From positions 1-33,497 of the forward strand of contig CASFDQ010000091.1 in the NCBI GenBank assembly GCA_949293385.1: 33,497 nucleotides of DNA, written 5' to 3'. Under the pieces are notes generated by a model. That model searched no databases. It was given only the letters and a program-made list of their open reading frames with translations, and was not told the DNA's origin. Made by a program: the position numbers and the translations under genes. Shown in pieces: positions 8,625 through 17,518 of this stretch. The stretch's first letter is position 1. Every line of letters starts with the position of its first letter. The DNA comes from an uncultured bacterium (GTDB lineage: Bacteria; Bacillota; Clostridia; Oscillospirales; Acutalibacteraceae).

Positions 8625-8644
8625 GAGGAGCTTCAAAGCTCCTC
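8625..8644. terminator. Bidirectional Rho-independent terminator
   Basis: An 8-bp stem GAGGAGCT/AGCTCCTC with a 4-nt loop, preceded by A7. The minus strand gains a strong T7 tract just after the htrA stop at 8652; the plus strand gets the weaker GTTTAGTTT. Confidence 0.8.
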
Positions 8645-8651
8645 GTTTAGT

Positions 8652-10079
8652 TTACTGTGCGTTATTTGAGCCTACGGTGATCTTTCCGCTGTATTCGCTT
8701 CGGTTACGGTAGATAGTGATCGAAACGGTGTCGCCCGGATCGCAGAGTGCTACGGCGTCGATAAGGGAATTATAACCGGTTATTTCGGTTCCGTTAAACT
8801 CGGTTATTATATCGCCCTGACGCAGTCCTGCATCCTCAGCGGGGCTTCCCTCGGACACACTGTCAACGACGGCTCCGATAGGATATCCGAGGATCTCCAG
8901 CGTTTCGGCATCGTATCTCGTGCTTATAGCAATGCCGATATACGGAGTCGGGGAATCCTTTTTATCGATTATCCGCTGACAGATACTTACGACCGTATCG
9001 GAAGGAATCGCAAAACCCATTCCCTCATAACCCTCCGAAACGATCTTGCTTGAGTTAATACCGACAAGCTCGCCCTTTGAGTTTACGAGAGCACCGCCCG
9101 AGTTTCCGGGGTTTATTGCGGCGTCGGTCTGAATAAGCTCGACGCTCTGACTGTCGTAGGAATCGGCTACGATTCGGTTAAGTCCGCTTATGACGCCATA
9201 GGTTACCGAGCCCATAAACTCAAGCCCTCCGGGATTTCCGATAGCTACCACGAACTGACCCGTTTTAAGGTCTTCCGATTTAGCGATGGTAATTGCGGGA
9301 AGGTTTTTGACGTCTATCTTGATGACCGCCAGATCGCAGGAAATATTATATCCTACCACCGTAGCGTCGTAGCCCGTTTCGGAATCGTTGCTGAGATAGA
9401 CCTGAATACGGCTGGTTTTATATTCTACCGCTTCGGCAATAACGTGATAGTTGGTAATTATATATCCGTCGGCGGTATAAATAACTCCCGAGCCCTCGCC
9501 CGAAGATTCCTGCGTACCGTAGAAGAAGTTATTTACGGCCACGGTCGTTCTTATTCCAACTACGCTCGGAGTAACCTTTGCGGCCACGGCCTCGACCATA
9601 GTAGCATCAAGATCGGACACGTCGATATTTACGATACCTCCGTTTCTCTGCGCCGTAGAATTATCCTTCACAGGGGTATCGGTCCCACCGCTTAAAGCAG
9701 GATCGTATACCGAGAAAACGATCGCTACCGCAGAGCCTGCGCCGATGATAGCGGCAAGAAGCGCGGCAATGATCACGGTCAGTACAGAGGCTCCGCCTTT
9801 CGGCTTCTTCTCCTTTTTCGGCTTCTCGGGCATAGGGTCCGAATAGATCGGCCGAGAAGGATAAGACGTCGCCGCACGGTCGGCCTCGGGCGGAGTATAC
9901 GGCGGGGTCTGCGGCTGCTGCGAAGCAGGGTCAAAGGAAAAATATCCGCCCTGCGGAGTAACGGTATATCCCTGTCCCGCGGAAGAAGACGATATATCCT
10001 CCTGCGTACCTGCAGGCTGAGCGTTATGAGGCTCGGCAGCCTGTGTTTCGGGGTTAAGATTATTCAAATTTTCGTCCAA
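8652..10079 (-). CDS. Membrane-anchored HtrA/DegP-type serine protease with PDZ domain
   Basis: A 475-residue envelope quality-control protease. The first 90 residues are a Pro/Gln/Ser-rich cytoplasmic tail ending in a Lys-rich stop. A single membrane span (about 99-123) leads to the extracellular trypsin-like domain with all three catalytic residues: His in ITNYHVI (about 212), Asp in CDLAVIK (about 249) and Ser in NPGNSGGAL (about 327). The C-terminal 100 residues form a PDZ domain (GSPAEDAGLRQGDIITEFNG). No ATG is available. The TTG at 10079 lies 9 nt after GGAGG; a TTG at 10085 is only 3 nt away, so I prefer 10079. The layout is that of Bacillota HtrA-like proteases that degrade misfolded exported proteins. 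It is a single-gene unit. Confidence 0.93.
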   Translation of the reverse strand: MDENLNNLNPETQAAEPHNAQPAGTQEDISSSSAGQGYTVTPQGGYFSFDPASQQPQTPPYTPPEADRAATSYPSRPIYSDPMPEKPKKEKKPKGGASVLTVIIAALLAAIIGAGSAVAIVFSVYDPALSGGTDTPVKDNSTAQRNGGIVNIDVSDLDATMVEAVAAKVTPSVVGIRTTVAVNNFFYGTQESSGEGSGVIYTADGYIITNYHVIAEAVEYKTSRIQVYLSNDSETGYDATVVGYNISCDLAVIKIDVKNLPAITIAKSEDLKTGQFVVAIGNPGGLEFMGSVTYGVISGLNRIVADSYDSQSVELIQTDAAINPGNSGGALVNSKGELVGINSSKIVSEGYEGMGFAIPSDTVVSICQRIIDKKDSPTPYIGIAISTRYDAETLEILGYPIGAVVDSVSEGSPAEDAGLRQGDIITEFNGTEITGYNSLIDAVALCDPGDTVSITIYRNRSEYSGKITVGSNNAQ

Positions 10080-10117
10080 TTTCAATTACCTCCGAAGAGA
10101 ATTAAGATTTAAACCCT

Positions 10118-10148
10118 TTTCGGTTTACAAGAAAATTATAAACCGAAA
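10118..10148 (-). promoter_or_regulatory. Palindrome overlapping the putative htrA promoter
   Basis: Inverted 10-bp arms (10118-10127 and 10139-10148) flank an 11-bp spacer. On the minus strand a TATAAT (10140-10135) falls in the palindrome, with a possible -35 ATAACA 18 bp further upstream. A repressor or stress regulator could bind here. Alternatively the arms form a hairpin in the 5' leader. Confidence 0.4.
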
Positions 10149-10197
10149 TTTTTGTCTCTGTTATGCGATAATATGAATTTATCGTTAACAAGTTTGA

Positions 10198-11052
10198 CTA
10201 TTTTACACCGTTTTGCTTTTTCGCGGCAGTAAGGGTGTTTTTCATAAGGGTCGCAATGGTCATAGGACCTACACCGCCCGGAACGGGGGTTATATAGGAG
10301 GCCTTGGGCTCTACCTCGGCAAAGTTTACGTCGCCGCAAAGCTTTCCGTTTTCAAGTCGGTTTATACCCACGTCGATAACTACGGCGCCCTCCTTTACCA
10401 TATCGGCAGTAACGAAGTTGGCGCGACCGACGGCGGCAACGAGAATATCGGCTCTCAGACAGACCTCTTTAAGATTTTTTGTTCTCGAATGACAGACGGT
10501 GACCGTTCCGTTCTTATGAAGCAGGAGCATAGCCATCGGCTTTCCGACGATGTTACTGCGGCCGATGACCACACATTCCTTGCCCGTAATATCGATATTT
10601 TCGTATTTCAGCATTTCCATAATTCCTGCAGGGGTACAGGGCAGGAAATCGTAGTTTCCAATCATAATTTTACCTACGTTATGAGGATGGAAAGCGTCAA
10701 TGTCCTTTTCGGGGATGATGGTATTTATGACGAGCTCCTCGTTAAGATGCGAAGGCAGGGGAAGCTGACATAAAATACCGTTTATCTCGGGATCGGTATT
10801 AAGCTCTTTTATAAGACTTAAAAGCTCCTCCTCGGTAGTTTCGACCGGCATAGTATACTCACGGGAGAGCATACCCAGCTGCTCACAGGCCTTTTTCTTA
10901 TTGTTTACGTAAACGCGGGAAGCAGGATCGTCACCTACTATTATTACCGCAAGACCGGGGGTTATTCCCTGCGCCTTAAGCTCGGCAACCTCTCTTGCGA
11001 CTTCTTCTTTCACGGCGGCGGATATTACCTTGCCGTCTATGATCTTTGCCAT
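10198..11052 (-). CDS. folD: Bifunctional methylene-tetrahydrofolate dehydrogenase / methenyl-tetrahydrofolate cyclohydrolase
   Basis: A 284-residue protein, the normal FolD length. It interconverts 5,10-methylene-, methenyl- and 10-formyl-tetrahydrofolate in the cytoplasm with NADP(H). Visible signatures are YVNNKKKACEQLG (Tyr48, Lys52 of the active site), KDIDAFHP, the nucleotide-binding VVIGRSNIVGKPMA and the C-terminal PVPGGVGPMTIA. The ATG follows GGAGGAAT at a good distance, and the gene begins 3 nt after the lgt stop. It is the last gene of the yfmF-yfmH-lgt-folD operon and ends at a TAG. No clear terminator follows before the htrA leader. Confidence 0.97.
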   Translation of the reverse strand: MAKIIDGKVISAAVKEEVAREVAELKAQGITPGLAVIIVGDDPASRVYVNNKKKACEQLGMLSREYTMPVETTEEELLSLIKELNTDPEINGILCQLPLPSHLNEELVINTIIPEKDIDAFHPHNVGKIMIGNYDFLPCTPAGIMEMLKYENIDITGKECVVIGRSNIVGKPMAMLLLHKNGTVTVCHSRTKNLKEVCLRADILVAAVGRANFVTADMVKEGAVVIDVGINRLENGKLCGDVNFAEVEPKASYITPVPGGVGPMTIATLMKNTLTAAKKQNGVK

Positions 11053-11055
11053 TTT

Positions 11056-11967
11056 TTATTCCTCCGTTTCGGTAGTTTCTTCGGTTTCATTCTCTTCTTC
11101 GTCGATCTCAGCCGAAAGCTCGTCGGCGAACATACTCACGTAGGCAGTATCGGTAACGGCAGTCTTTTTCTTTCTTCCGATGACCGCAAGACCGACGATA
11201 CCCGCTACGCAGATAAGGACGGAAAGCACCTGCGATACCTTAAAGTCGAAGAACATAAGGCTATCGGTCCTGAAGCTTTCGATAATGGTTCGGCCAAAGC
11301 CGTACCATACGCAGTAGGAAAGGGCTATCTGACCCGAGAATTTACGCTTATTAGATAAGAAGTGAAGCAGTACGGCTCCTGCGATACACCATATAGACTC
11401 ATAAAGGAAGCAGGGATGAACAAGGCCGCGTCCGACTACGTTTACGGTGTTTTCGCTGGTCATTCCCCACCAGTCGCTTCCCGTAAGAGATCCGAAGGCC
11501 TCCTGATTAAAGAAGTTGCCCCAGCGGCCGATACCCTGACCTATGAGAAATCCGATAGCGGCAAGATCTAAAAGGTCGAGTATTTTTACCTTTCTTATTT
11601 TAGCCATAATAAAGCCGCCTACAACCGCGCCGATTATACCTCCGTAGATAGCAAGTCCCGCAATACCCGAGCCGCCGAGGCCGAAGAATTCTCCGATCGA
11701 GCTTATTTTTCCGTTCGGATCAAAGAGGACGTAGTATGTACGGGCGCCGAGCACGGCAAGAGGGGTCGCAACAAGGACGACGTCGATAACTCGGTCGATA
11801 TCAAGGTTGAACCTTTTTGCTCTTATATAGGCGTAGACGAGGGCTCCGATAAAGCCGAGGGCAATAAGGATACCGTACCAATATATGGGCATTCCGTTTT
11901 TACCTATCGGCAAGGTAAACGCTACGGGGTCGAGTATAAGATCTATTCCGAAAATTGTAACTCTCAT
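11056..11967 (-). CDS. lgt: Prolipoprotein diacylglyceryl transferase
   Basis: A 303-residue polytopic membrane enzyme that transfers diacylglycerol from phosphatidylglycerol to the lipobox cysteine of prolipoproteins. It shows the Lgt signature GRWGNFFNQEAFG, the HPCFLYES segment and about seven hydrophobic helices. The C-terminal 40 residues form a Glu/Thr-rich acidic tail, somewhat longer than usual. The ATG follows AAAGGAT and lies 6 bp past the yfmH stop, so it is co-transcribed with the peptidase pair and folD. Confidence 0.96.
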   Translation of the reverse strand: MRVTIFGIDLILDPVAFTLPIGKNGMPIYWYGILIALGFIGALVYAYIRAKRFNLDIDRVIDVVLVATPLAVLGARTYYVLFDPNGKISSIGEFFGLGGSGIAGLAIYGGIIGAVVGGFIMAKIRKVKILDLLDLAAIGFLIGQGIGRWGNFFNQEAFGSLTGSDWWGMTSENTVNVVGRGLVHPCFLYESIWCIAGAVLLHFLSNKRKFSGQIALSYCVWYGFGRTIIESFRTDSLMFFDFKVSQVLSVLICVAGIVGLAVIGRKKKTAVTDTAYVSMFADELSAEIDEEENETEETTETEE

Positions 11968-11973
11968 AAGAAA

Positions 11974-13248
11974 TTATCCTTTCTTTTTAGGTGAAACGAC
12001 CGACAATACCGAGGCCTGTTTATCGAGAGCTTTAAGCCGCTCGATTATATCCCGATCGGTTATTTCTTTTAATATCTCTACCGTATCGAAAAGGTCGCCG
12101 CCCGATATTGCACATTCTACCATATCGCGGACGATCCCCTCGGTACTGTCGAAATTCTTTACGGCATCTCCGTAGGCCGAGCGCTTTACTGCGTTTAAAA
12201 GTCGGGGATCGATTCCCTCTTTTATAAGTCTCGCAACCTCGGATTTTATCTCTTCGGAGACCTTTACGGGGTCGTCGGATTCGCCTTCGATAATAAAGGC
12301 AGAGTAGCCGTGACCCTGAAAATATTCGGCCGAAAATTCGTCGCCGATAAGACCGTCGTCAAGAAGTCTTCGGTAAAGCTCAGAGCAGTCTCCGCAGAGT
12401 ATCTCAAGCAGGAGACCCGCAACGGTCCTTTCCTTTACGGTAGGATCGCGGCCGTCGAATACCTCTTTATAGCCGAAGCAGAAAAGCGGTTTTGCGACCT
12501 CTAAGGATTGCTCGGTGTAGCTGCTCAGCACTTCCCTGCTCTCAGGGAAGGAATAACGGTCGATCTCTACGGGAGGGGTAGACTTAAGATTTTTTTCGAT
12601 CTGAGCCAGCACCTTATCGGTATCGATATTTCCCGCGACGCATATATACATATTACTCGGATTATAGAAGGTATTATAACATTCGTATAAAAGGTTATGA
12701 TCGATCTTGGCGATCGAGTCAACGGTTCCCGCAATATCGATCTTTACGGGATGATTCTCGTACATTGCGCAGAGCATATTGAAAAGCACGCGCCATCCGG
12801 GACTATCCTCGTACATCTTTATTTCCTGCGCGATTATCCCCTGCTCCTTCTCTACCGTTTCGGCGGTAAAATAAGGAGACTGAACAAAATCGAGAAGAAT
12901 ATCGAAATTTTCCTCAAAGTTCGAAGAACAGGAGAAAAGATAGCAGGTTCGGTCGAAAGAGGTATAGGCGTTACAGTAGGCACCCGTCTTGGCAAACCGC
13001 TGAAAGGTGTCCCCTTCTTCGCTTTCAAAAAGCTTATGCTCCAAAAAATGAGCTATGCCGGCAGGCACCTCTACGGTTTTTCCTCCGTTTTTTGAAAACT
13101 TTGTGTCGATAGAACCGTAGCGGGTCCCGAATATGGCGTAGGCCGAGGAAAAGCCCGACTTTTCCATAACGTAGATCTTAAGTCCGTTATCGGTCACGGC
13201 ATAGGTGTACTCTCCGAGCATTTTATCGGTACATAGGGTTCTTTTCAT
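11974..13248 (-). CDS. yfmH: M16-family metallopeptidase, YfmH-type (active-site partner)
   Basis: A 424-residue pitrilysin-family protein. The inverted zinc motif HFLEH is intact at 67-71, and the downstream ligand is probably the Glu in IIAQEIKMYED (about 142). Bacillota homologues (YfmH) are annotated as needed for 5-aminopentanol modification of elongation factor P, acting with the inactive paralogue YfmF. The start ATG overlaps the yfmF stop codon in a TAATG arrangement, so the two subunits should be made in equal amounts. It is probably cytoplasmic, with no signal peptide. Whether this organism makes the EF-P modification cannot be judged from the window. Confidence 0.9.
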   Translation of the reverse strand: MKRTLCTDKMLGEYTYAVTDNGLKIYVMEKSGFSSAYAIFGTRYGSIDTKFSKNGGKTVEVPAGIAHFLEHKLFESEEGDTFQRFAKTGAYCNAYTSFDRTCYLFSCSSNFEENFDILLDFVQSPYFTAETVEKEQGIIAQEIKMYEDSPGWRVLFNMLCAMYENHPVKIDIAGTVDSIAKIDHNLLYECYNTFYNPSNMYICVAGNIDTDKVLAQIEKNLKSTPPVEIDRYSFPESREVLSSYTEQSLEVAKPLFCFGYKEVFDGRDPTVKERTVAGLLLEILCGDCSELYRRLLDDGLIGDEFSAEYFQGHGYSAFIIEGESDDPVKVSEEIKSEVARLIKEGIDPRLLNAVKRSAYGDAVKNFDSTEGIVRDMVECAISGGDLFDTVEILKEITDRDIIERLKALDKQASVLSVVSPKKKG

Positions 13249-14522
13249 TATTCTTCACCTCTCTTCGGAAGCAGTCGGTATACGGTATGAAGCTTTATTC
13301 CCTTTGCGGCCTCGATTATTTCCTCACGGGAGACCTTCATAATTATATCGGAGGCCTCTTCGGGAGATACAGGCTCGCCCAGCTCCCTAGTATACCATGC
13401 ATCAAGGGCGGCCGCACTGTCGTAGTAGCCCGCAAGGGCGTCGGTTACCGATTTTTTCGAGGCCTCGATTACCGAATCGTCGAAATTACCCTTTTTGATA
13501 TCATCGAGCTCACGAAGAACGGCATCCACGACCTTCTGAGCATTTTGCTCCTCGATTCCCGACTCGACCATTACGAAGCCTTTACTTCTTCTTGAGGAAG
13601 CGGAGCAGTAGTAGCAGAGGGATTCCTTCTCTCTGACGTTTTCGAAAAGCTTGGAATAAGGGCCGCCTCCCCAGATATCGCTAAGCAGAGAAAGCGCGGC
13701 AGACTCCTTAAGGCTTCCGTGAAGATCGGAGGTAAAGCCTAAGGCAAGCTTGCCCTGCGTGACCTCGAAGCGTTCGGTAATATCCTTTACGGACTTTGCT
13801 TCGGGGAGCTCACGGAAATAGTCGGTATCGGTTATGTCGTGACGGGGAATACTTTTAAACATATCGGCAAACTTTTCAAAGGCCTTCTCGGGATAGGAGC
13901 CCGATACGGCGCAGATACGCACGTAGGCCGTTTCCAAAAGTCTTCTCCAGACGGAAACGAGGGCGTCGGAATCGATCTTGCTTACCTCGTCGACGCTTCC
14001 GTAGCTGAATTTACCGAAGGGGTCTTTGCCGAACATTTCGGCAAGCAGACGGGTTCGCGCAAAGCTGCGTTTATTGTTTATCTCGCCCTCGATCCGTTCG
14101 ATAGTCTTACGCTTTTCGCGGTCGATATCTAAGGGTGAGAAGTCTCCGTTTTCAAGCGCAGGAGCGAAAATCAGACCGCAAAGCAGGTCGGCCGCCTCGG
14201 CAACGGGACTACCGCCGTCAAAAGAAAACTTATCGTTTATAACGTTTATTCCGAGCTTTATATGAAAGCGATCTCCGCTTTTCGTGGCAGAGCAGGAAAG
14301 ATCGGCTCCGTAAAGCTCCAAAAGACGGATATTAAGATCGATATAGTCCCTATACTTCTCACAGCAGGAGGAAAGCAGATAAGGCAGCAAGGATTCAGCC
14401 GCCATGGTTTCGGCATTCAGAGGAATATAAAGATTACAGGTTATAAGTGTCGTACTGAAACGGTCGTTCGGAATATAATAACCGTCGACACCCTTCGTCA
14501 AACTGAAAATTTTAAGTGACAA
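13248..14522 (-). CDS. yfmF: M16-family inactive paralogue, YfmF-type
   Basis: A 424-residue protein, the same length as its neighbour, with the M16 fold (TLITCNLYIPL near the start; REKESLCYYCSASSRR in the C-terminal half) but no HxxEH zinc motif. It is therefore the non-catalytic half of an M16 heterodimer, as in YfmF/YfmH and in mitochondrial processing peptidase. The start is a TTG 7 nt after GGAGG, with no ATG nearby. It opens the operon. The two proteins are distant paralogues, which is usual for this pair. Confidence 0.88.
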   Translation of the reverse strand: MSLKIFSLTKGVDGYYIPNDRFSTTLITCNLYIPLNAETMAAESLLPYLLSSCCEKYRDYIDLNIRLLELYGADLSCSATKSGDRFHIKLGINVINDKFSFDGGSPVAEAADLLCGLIFAPALENGDFSPLDIDREKRKTIERIEGEINNKRSFARTRLLAEMFGKDPFGKFSYGSVDEVSKIDSDALVSVWRRLLETAYVRICAVSGSYPEKAFEKFADMFKSIPRHDITDTDYFRELPEAKSVKDITERFEVTQGKLALGFTSDLHGSLKESAALSLLSDIWGGGPYSKLFENVREKESLCYYCSASSRRSKGFVMVESGIEEQNAQKVVDAVLRELDDIKKGNFDDSVIEASKKSVTDALAGYYDSAAALDAWYTRELGEPVSPEEASDIIMKVSREEIIEAAKGIKLHTVYRLLPKRGEE

Positions 14523-14557
14523 AACGGTACCTCCGTAAAAATATAAAGGTTCTAGTA

Positions 14558-14566
14558 ATTATATCA
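14558..14566 (-). promoter_or_regulatory. Extended -10 promoter of the yfmF-yfmH-lgt-folD operon
   Basis: On the minus strand TGATATAAT (14566-14558) is a full extended -10 element, 36 bp before the TTG start. The -35 region is poor, as allowed for extended -10 promoters. Confidence 0.6.
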
Positions 14567-14636
14567 CATATCCTCTGAAAATTCTACTATTAAATATGCT
14601 CATATTTTCGTTAAATTTGTTTTACAAAAGGTTTTG

Positions 14637-14665
14637 TTGACATATCGAAGAAAAGAATGTATAAT
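14637..14665 (+). promoter_or_regulatory. Perfect consensus sigma-A promoter
   Basis: TTGACA at 14637-14642, an exact 17-bp spacer, and TATAAT at 14660-14665. All twelve hexamer bases match. It drives the 53-codon gene that starts 36 bp downstream. Confidence 0.9.
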
Positions 14666-14701
14666 TAAAATACAAAATTTATGTAAAGGCGGTAAATACC
14701 T

Positions 14702-14863
14702 ATGAAATTAAAGCACGTTCTCTGGACTCTCGCCGGAATCGTAGCAGTTATTGCTATGGCCGTAGGAGTTGCGGTTTTAGTTGACCGTTTCATCACCCGT
14801 AAGGAATGCCCCGACGGATATATCGAGTGTGAGACCGAAGATCCTACCGAGGACGAGGAATAA
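14702..14863 (+). CDS. Small single-span membrane protein (53 residues)
   Basis: The product is 53 residues. A short basic start (MKLKH) is followed by one hydrophobic helix of about 23 residues (LWTLAGIVAVIAMAVGVAVL), then DRFITRKE. The tail CPDGYIECETEDPTEDEE is acidic and has two cysteines. The positive N-terminus suggests N-in topology with the acidic tail outside. AAAGGCGG lies about 10 nt before the ATG. It has its own perfect promoter and a perfect hairpin terminator, which makes it a genuine, probably strongly transcribed gene and not a chance frame. I do not recognise a family. Candidates are a small envelope or stress protein, or a regulator of a membrane complex. It could also be a cleaved signal-peptide product, but no clear cleavage site is seen. 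Confidence 0.8.
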   Translation: MKLKHVLWTLAGIVAVIAMAVGVAVLVDRFITRKECPDGYIECETEDPTEDEE

Positions 14864-14880
14864 TCCTAAGATCAAGAAAA

Positions 14881-14903
14881 ACCCCGCTGACGGTCAGCGG
14901 GGT
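14881..14903 (+). terminator. Rho-independent terminator of the small membrane protein gene
   Basis: A perfect 10-bp GC-rich stem (14881-14890 with 14894-14903) with a 3-nt loop CGG, followed by TTATTTT, 17 bp after the stop. Confidence 0.95.
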
Positions 14904-15026
14904 TTATTTTATTTCAAAGGATATTTTTTGTATATTTTATCCTTTTAAACGAACATATCCGATGTTTTTTCTTACTGTTTTGTGCAAATTACCTAAAATT
15001 TTAAATATTTTTGTATCATTATATAG

Positions 15027-15055
15027 TTGCATTTTTTACGGTTTTAGGGTATTAT
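15027..15055 (+). promoter_or_regulatory. Possible promoter of the glycogen operon
   Basis: TTGCAT (15027-15032), a 17-bp spacer and TATTAT (15050-15055), 42 bp upstream of the glgP start. The -35 match is weak. Confidence 0.4.
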
Positions 15056-15097
15056 ATATATACTATATTATTTTTAAGTTTAAAAGGGGAATTATTC

Positions 15098-17500
15098 ATG
15101 AATAATTACACCGCAGCAAATCTTAAAGATCAGCTCGAAAAAAAGCTTCTTCATAATTTCGGCGTAACTCCCGAAAACGCTTCCGACGAGCTTTTTTATA
15201 AGGCTACCGCCCTTGTTCTTATGGATATTATGCGCGCCCGCCGCAGCGATTTCAGAAAGACCGTTGCCGCAGAGCAGGCTAAAACTATTTACTATATGAG
15301 TATGGAATTTCTTATGGGCCGTTCCCTTAAGAACAGCTTATATAATCTCGATCTTACCGAAAAAATGCAGAAAGCTCTTAAAAGCTTTAACGTAGACCTC
15401 AATAAGCTTTACGACTACGAGCCCGACGCGGGTCTCGGTAACGGAGGTCTCGGGCGTCTTGCCGCCTGCTTCTTAGACGGACTTTCCAGCGGAGGCTACC
15501 CCGCTATGGGCTACTGCCTTAAATACGACTTCGGTATCTTCCGTCAGAAGCTTGTCGAGGGCTGGCAGACCGAGCTTCCCGATAACTGGCTTCCCGGCGG
15601 CGAGGTTTGGCTTGAGCACCGTCCTTCGGGAGAATGTGAGGTTCATTTCGACGGCTATATCGACGAAAGCTGGGATGGACATTTTCACCACGTTGAGCAT
15701 AAGAATTATACCGTCGTTAAGGCTATCCCCTACGACCTTTGTGTCGCGGGAAAGGACGGAAAGACGGTCAACGCCCTTCGTCTTTGGAGCGCAAAGGCAC
15801 CCGACTTCAATATGCTTGCCTTTAACCGCGGCGACTACGTAGGTGCTATGGAGCAGCAGGCTCAGATAGAGGCCATCAGTAAGGTCCTCTACCCCGAGGA
15901 TAATCATTTTGAAGGAAAATCCCTTCGTCTGCGTCAGCAGTATTTCCTCGTATCCGCCTCCATTCAGGATATTCTTCACCGTCACTTAAACCTTTATCAT
16001 ACCCTCGAAAACCTTAGCGACAAGGTTGCTATTCACATTAACGACACCCACCCTGCCCTCTGTATTCCCGAGCTTATGCGCTACCTTTTGGACGAATGCG
16101 GCTATAGCTGGGATAAGGCCTGGGGAATCGTTACCAAGACGGTCGCCTACACTAACCACACCGTTATGCAGGAGGCTCTCGAATGTTGGAGCGAGGAGCT
16201 CGTTAAAACAAGACTCCCCCGCATCTATCAGATCGTAAAAGAGATCGACAACCGTTTCAGATATGAGATGTACGAGCGCACAGGTGACGCAGGCATCGTT
16301 GAACGCACCGCAGTAATTTCGGGCGGCGTAGTTAAGATGGCAAACCTTTCGGTTATCGCCTCTCACCACGTAAACGGTGTTTCCCGTCTCCACAGCGAGA
16401 TCCTTAAGGACAGCTTATTTAACGATTACTATAAGGTTACACCCGAAAAGTTTACTAACGTAACCAACGGTATCGCACACAGACGCTGGCTCTGTCAGTC
16501 TAACCCCGAGCTCAGCGGTCTTATAACCGAGCTTATCGGCGACGGCTTTATCAAGGACGCTTCCAGGCTTGCCGAACTTAAGAACTACCTTTCCGACGGC
16601 GCGGTCCTTAAAAAGCTTGAGGAGATCAAGCTTCACAATAAGGAGCGCTTCGCCGCTTTCGTCAAGGAACAGACCGGTACGGTCCTTAACCCGAATTCGA
16701 TCTTCGATATGCAGGTCAAGCGTCTCCACGAGTACAAGCGTCAGCATCTCAACGCCCTTCACATCATTAAGGACTATCTCTTTATTAAGAACAACCCCAA
16801 CGCCCCCTTCACTCCCAAGACCTATATCTTCGGAGCAAAGGCCGCGCCCGGTTATCATCTTGCCAAGCAGATCATTCAGATGATCTCCTGCCTCTCAAAG
16901 GTTATCGATAACGATCCCGCAGTCAAGGATAAGCTTAAGGTATTCTTCCTCGAGGATTACAGGGTCACCATGGCCGAGCTTATGATTCCCGCCGCAGAGG
17001 TCAGCGAGCAGATATCTCTTGCCTCCACCGAGGCCAGCGGTACCGGCAATATGAAATTTATGATGAACGGCGCAATAACCCTCGGCACCGAGGACGGCGC
17101 AAACGTCGAAATTCACGAAGCCGTCGGCGACGACAATATCGTTATCTTCGGTATGCATACCCCCGAGGTCATGGCCCTCAGAAAACGCGGCTACAGCCCG
17201 AGAGAATATATCGCCAACAACAGCGAGCTTAAGGCCTGCCTCGATTTCATCGGCAAAGGCATCGACGGAGTTTCCTTCGATAACATTTACCGCACCCTTT
17301 CCGACGTAGACTATTATATGTCTGCGGCCGATTTTGCCGATTACTGTACCGCACACGATAAGATAGACTCCCTTTATGCCGACCGCGATAAATGGAATGC
17401 GATGAGCCTTTCCAATATTGCCGCTTCGGGAATATTTGCAGCCGACCGTTCTATCGACGACTACGTTAAGAACATCTGGGGCCTTACTTCTTTAAAATAA
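15098..17500 (+). CDS. glgP: Glycogen/starch/alpha-glucan phosphorylase
   Basis: An 800-residue GT35 enzyme that releases glucose-1-phosphate from glycogen or maltodextrin in the cytoplasm. Visible hallmarks are the N-terminal TIYYMSMEFLMGRSLKN, GLGNGGLGRLAACFLD, the glucan-site NDTHPAL and the PLP-lysine segment EASGTGNMKFMMNG (Lys653), followed by GTEDGANVEI. Length is normal for the short bacterial form. I start at the ATG at 15098, preceded by AAAAGGGGA. An in-frame ATG at 15011 would add a hydrophobic 29-residue stretch with no ribosome site and is rejected. It is followed after 18 bp by a GH13 enzyme, forming an alpha-glucan breakdown operon. Confidence 0.97.
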   Translation: MNNYTAANLKDQLEKKLLHNFGVTPENASDELFYKATALVLMDIMRARRSDFRKTVAAEQAKTIYYMSMEFLMGRSLKNSLYNLDLTEKMQKALKSFNVDLNKLYDYEPDAGLGNGGLGRLAACFLDGLSSGGYPAMGYCLKYDFGIFRQKLVEGWQTELPDNWLPGGEVWLEHRPSGECEVHFDGYIDESWDGHFHHVEHKNYTVVKAIPYDLCVAGKDGKTVNALRLWSAKAPDFNMLAFNRGDYVGAMEQQAQIEAISKVLYPEDNHFEGKSLRLRQQYFLVSASIQDILHRHLNLYHTLENLSDKVAIHINDTHPALCIPELMRYLLDECGYSWDKAWGIVTKTVAYTNHTVMQEALECWSEELVKTRLPRIYQIVKEIDNRFRYEMYERTGDAGIVERTAVISGGVVKMANLSVIASHHVNGVSRLHSEILKDSLFNDYYKVTPEKFTNVTNGIAHRRWLCQSNPELSGLITELIGDGFIKDASRLAELKNYLSDGAVLKKLEEIKLHNKERFAAFVKEQTGTVLNPNSIFDMQVKRLHEYKRQHLNALHIIKDYLFIKNNPNAPFTPKTYIFGAKAAPGYHLAKQIIQMISCLSKVIDNDPAVKDKLKVFFLEDYRVTMAELMIPAAEVSEQISLASTEASGTGNMKFMMNGAITLGTEDGANVEIHEAVGDDNIVIFGMHTPEVMALRKRGYSPREYIANNSELKACLDFIGKGIDGVSFDNIYRTLSDVDYYMSAADFADYCTAHDKIDSLYADRDKWNAMSLSNIAASGIFAADRSIDDYVKNIWGLTSLK

Positions 17501-17518
17501 TTTTTCGGAGGAGCGACC

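Noticed and set aside
15011..15097. A longer start for glycogen phosphorylase
   Set aside because: The extra 29 residues are hydrophobic, lie over the promoter region, lack a ribosome site and do not belong to the phosphorylase family.
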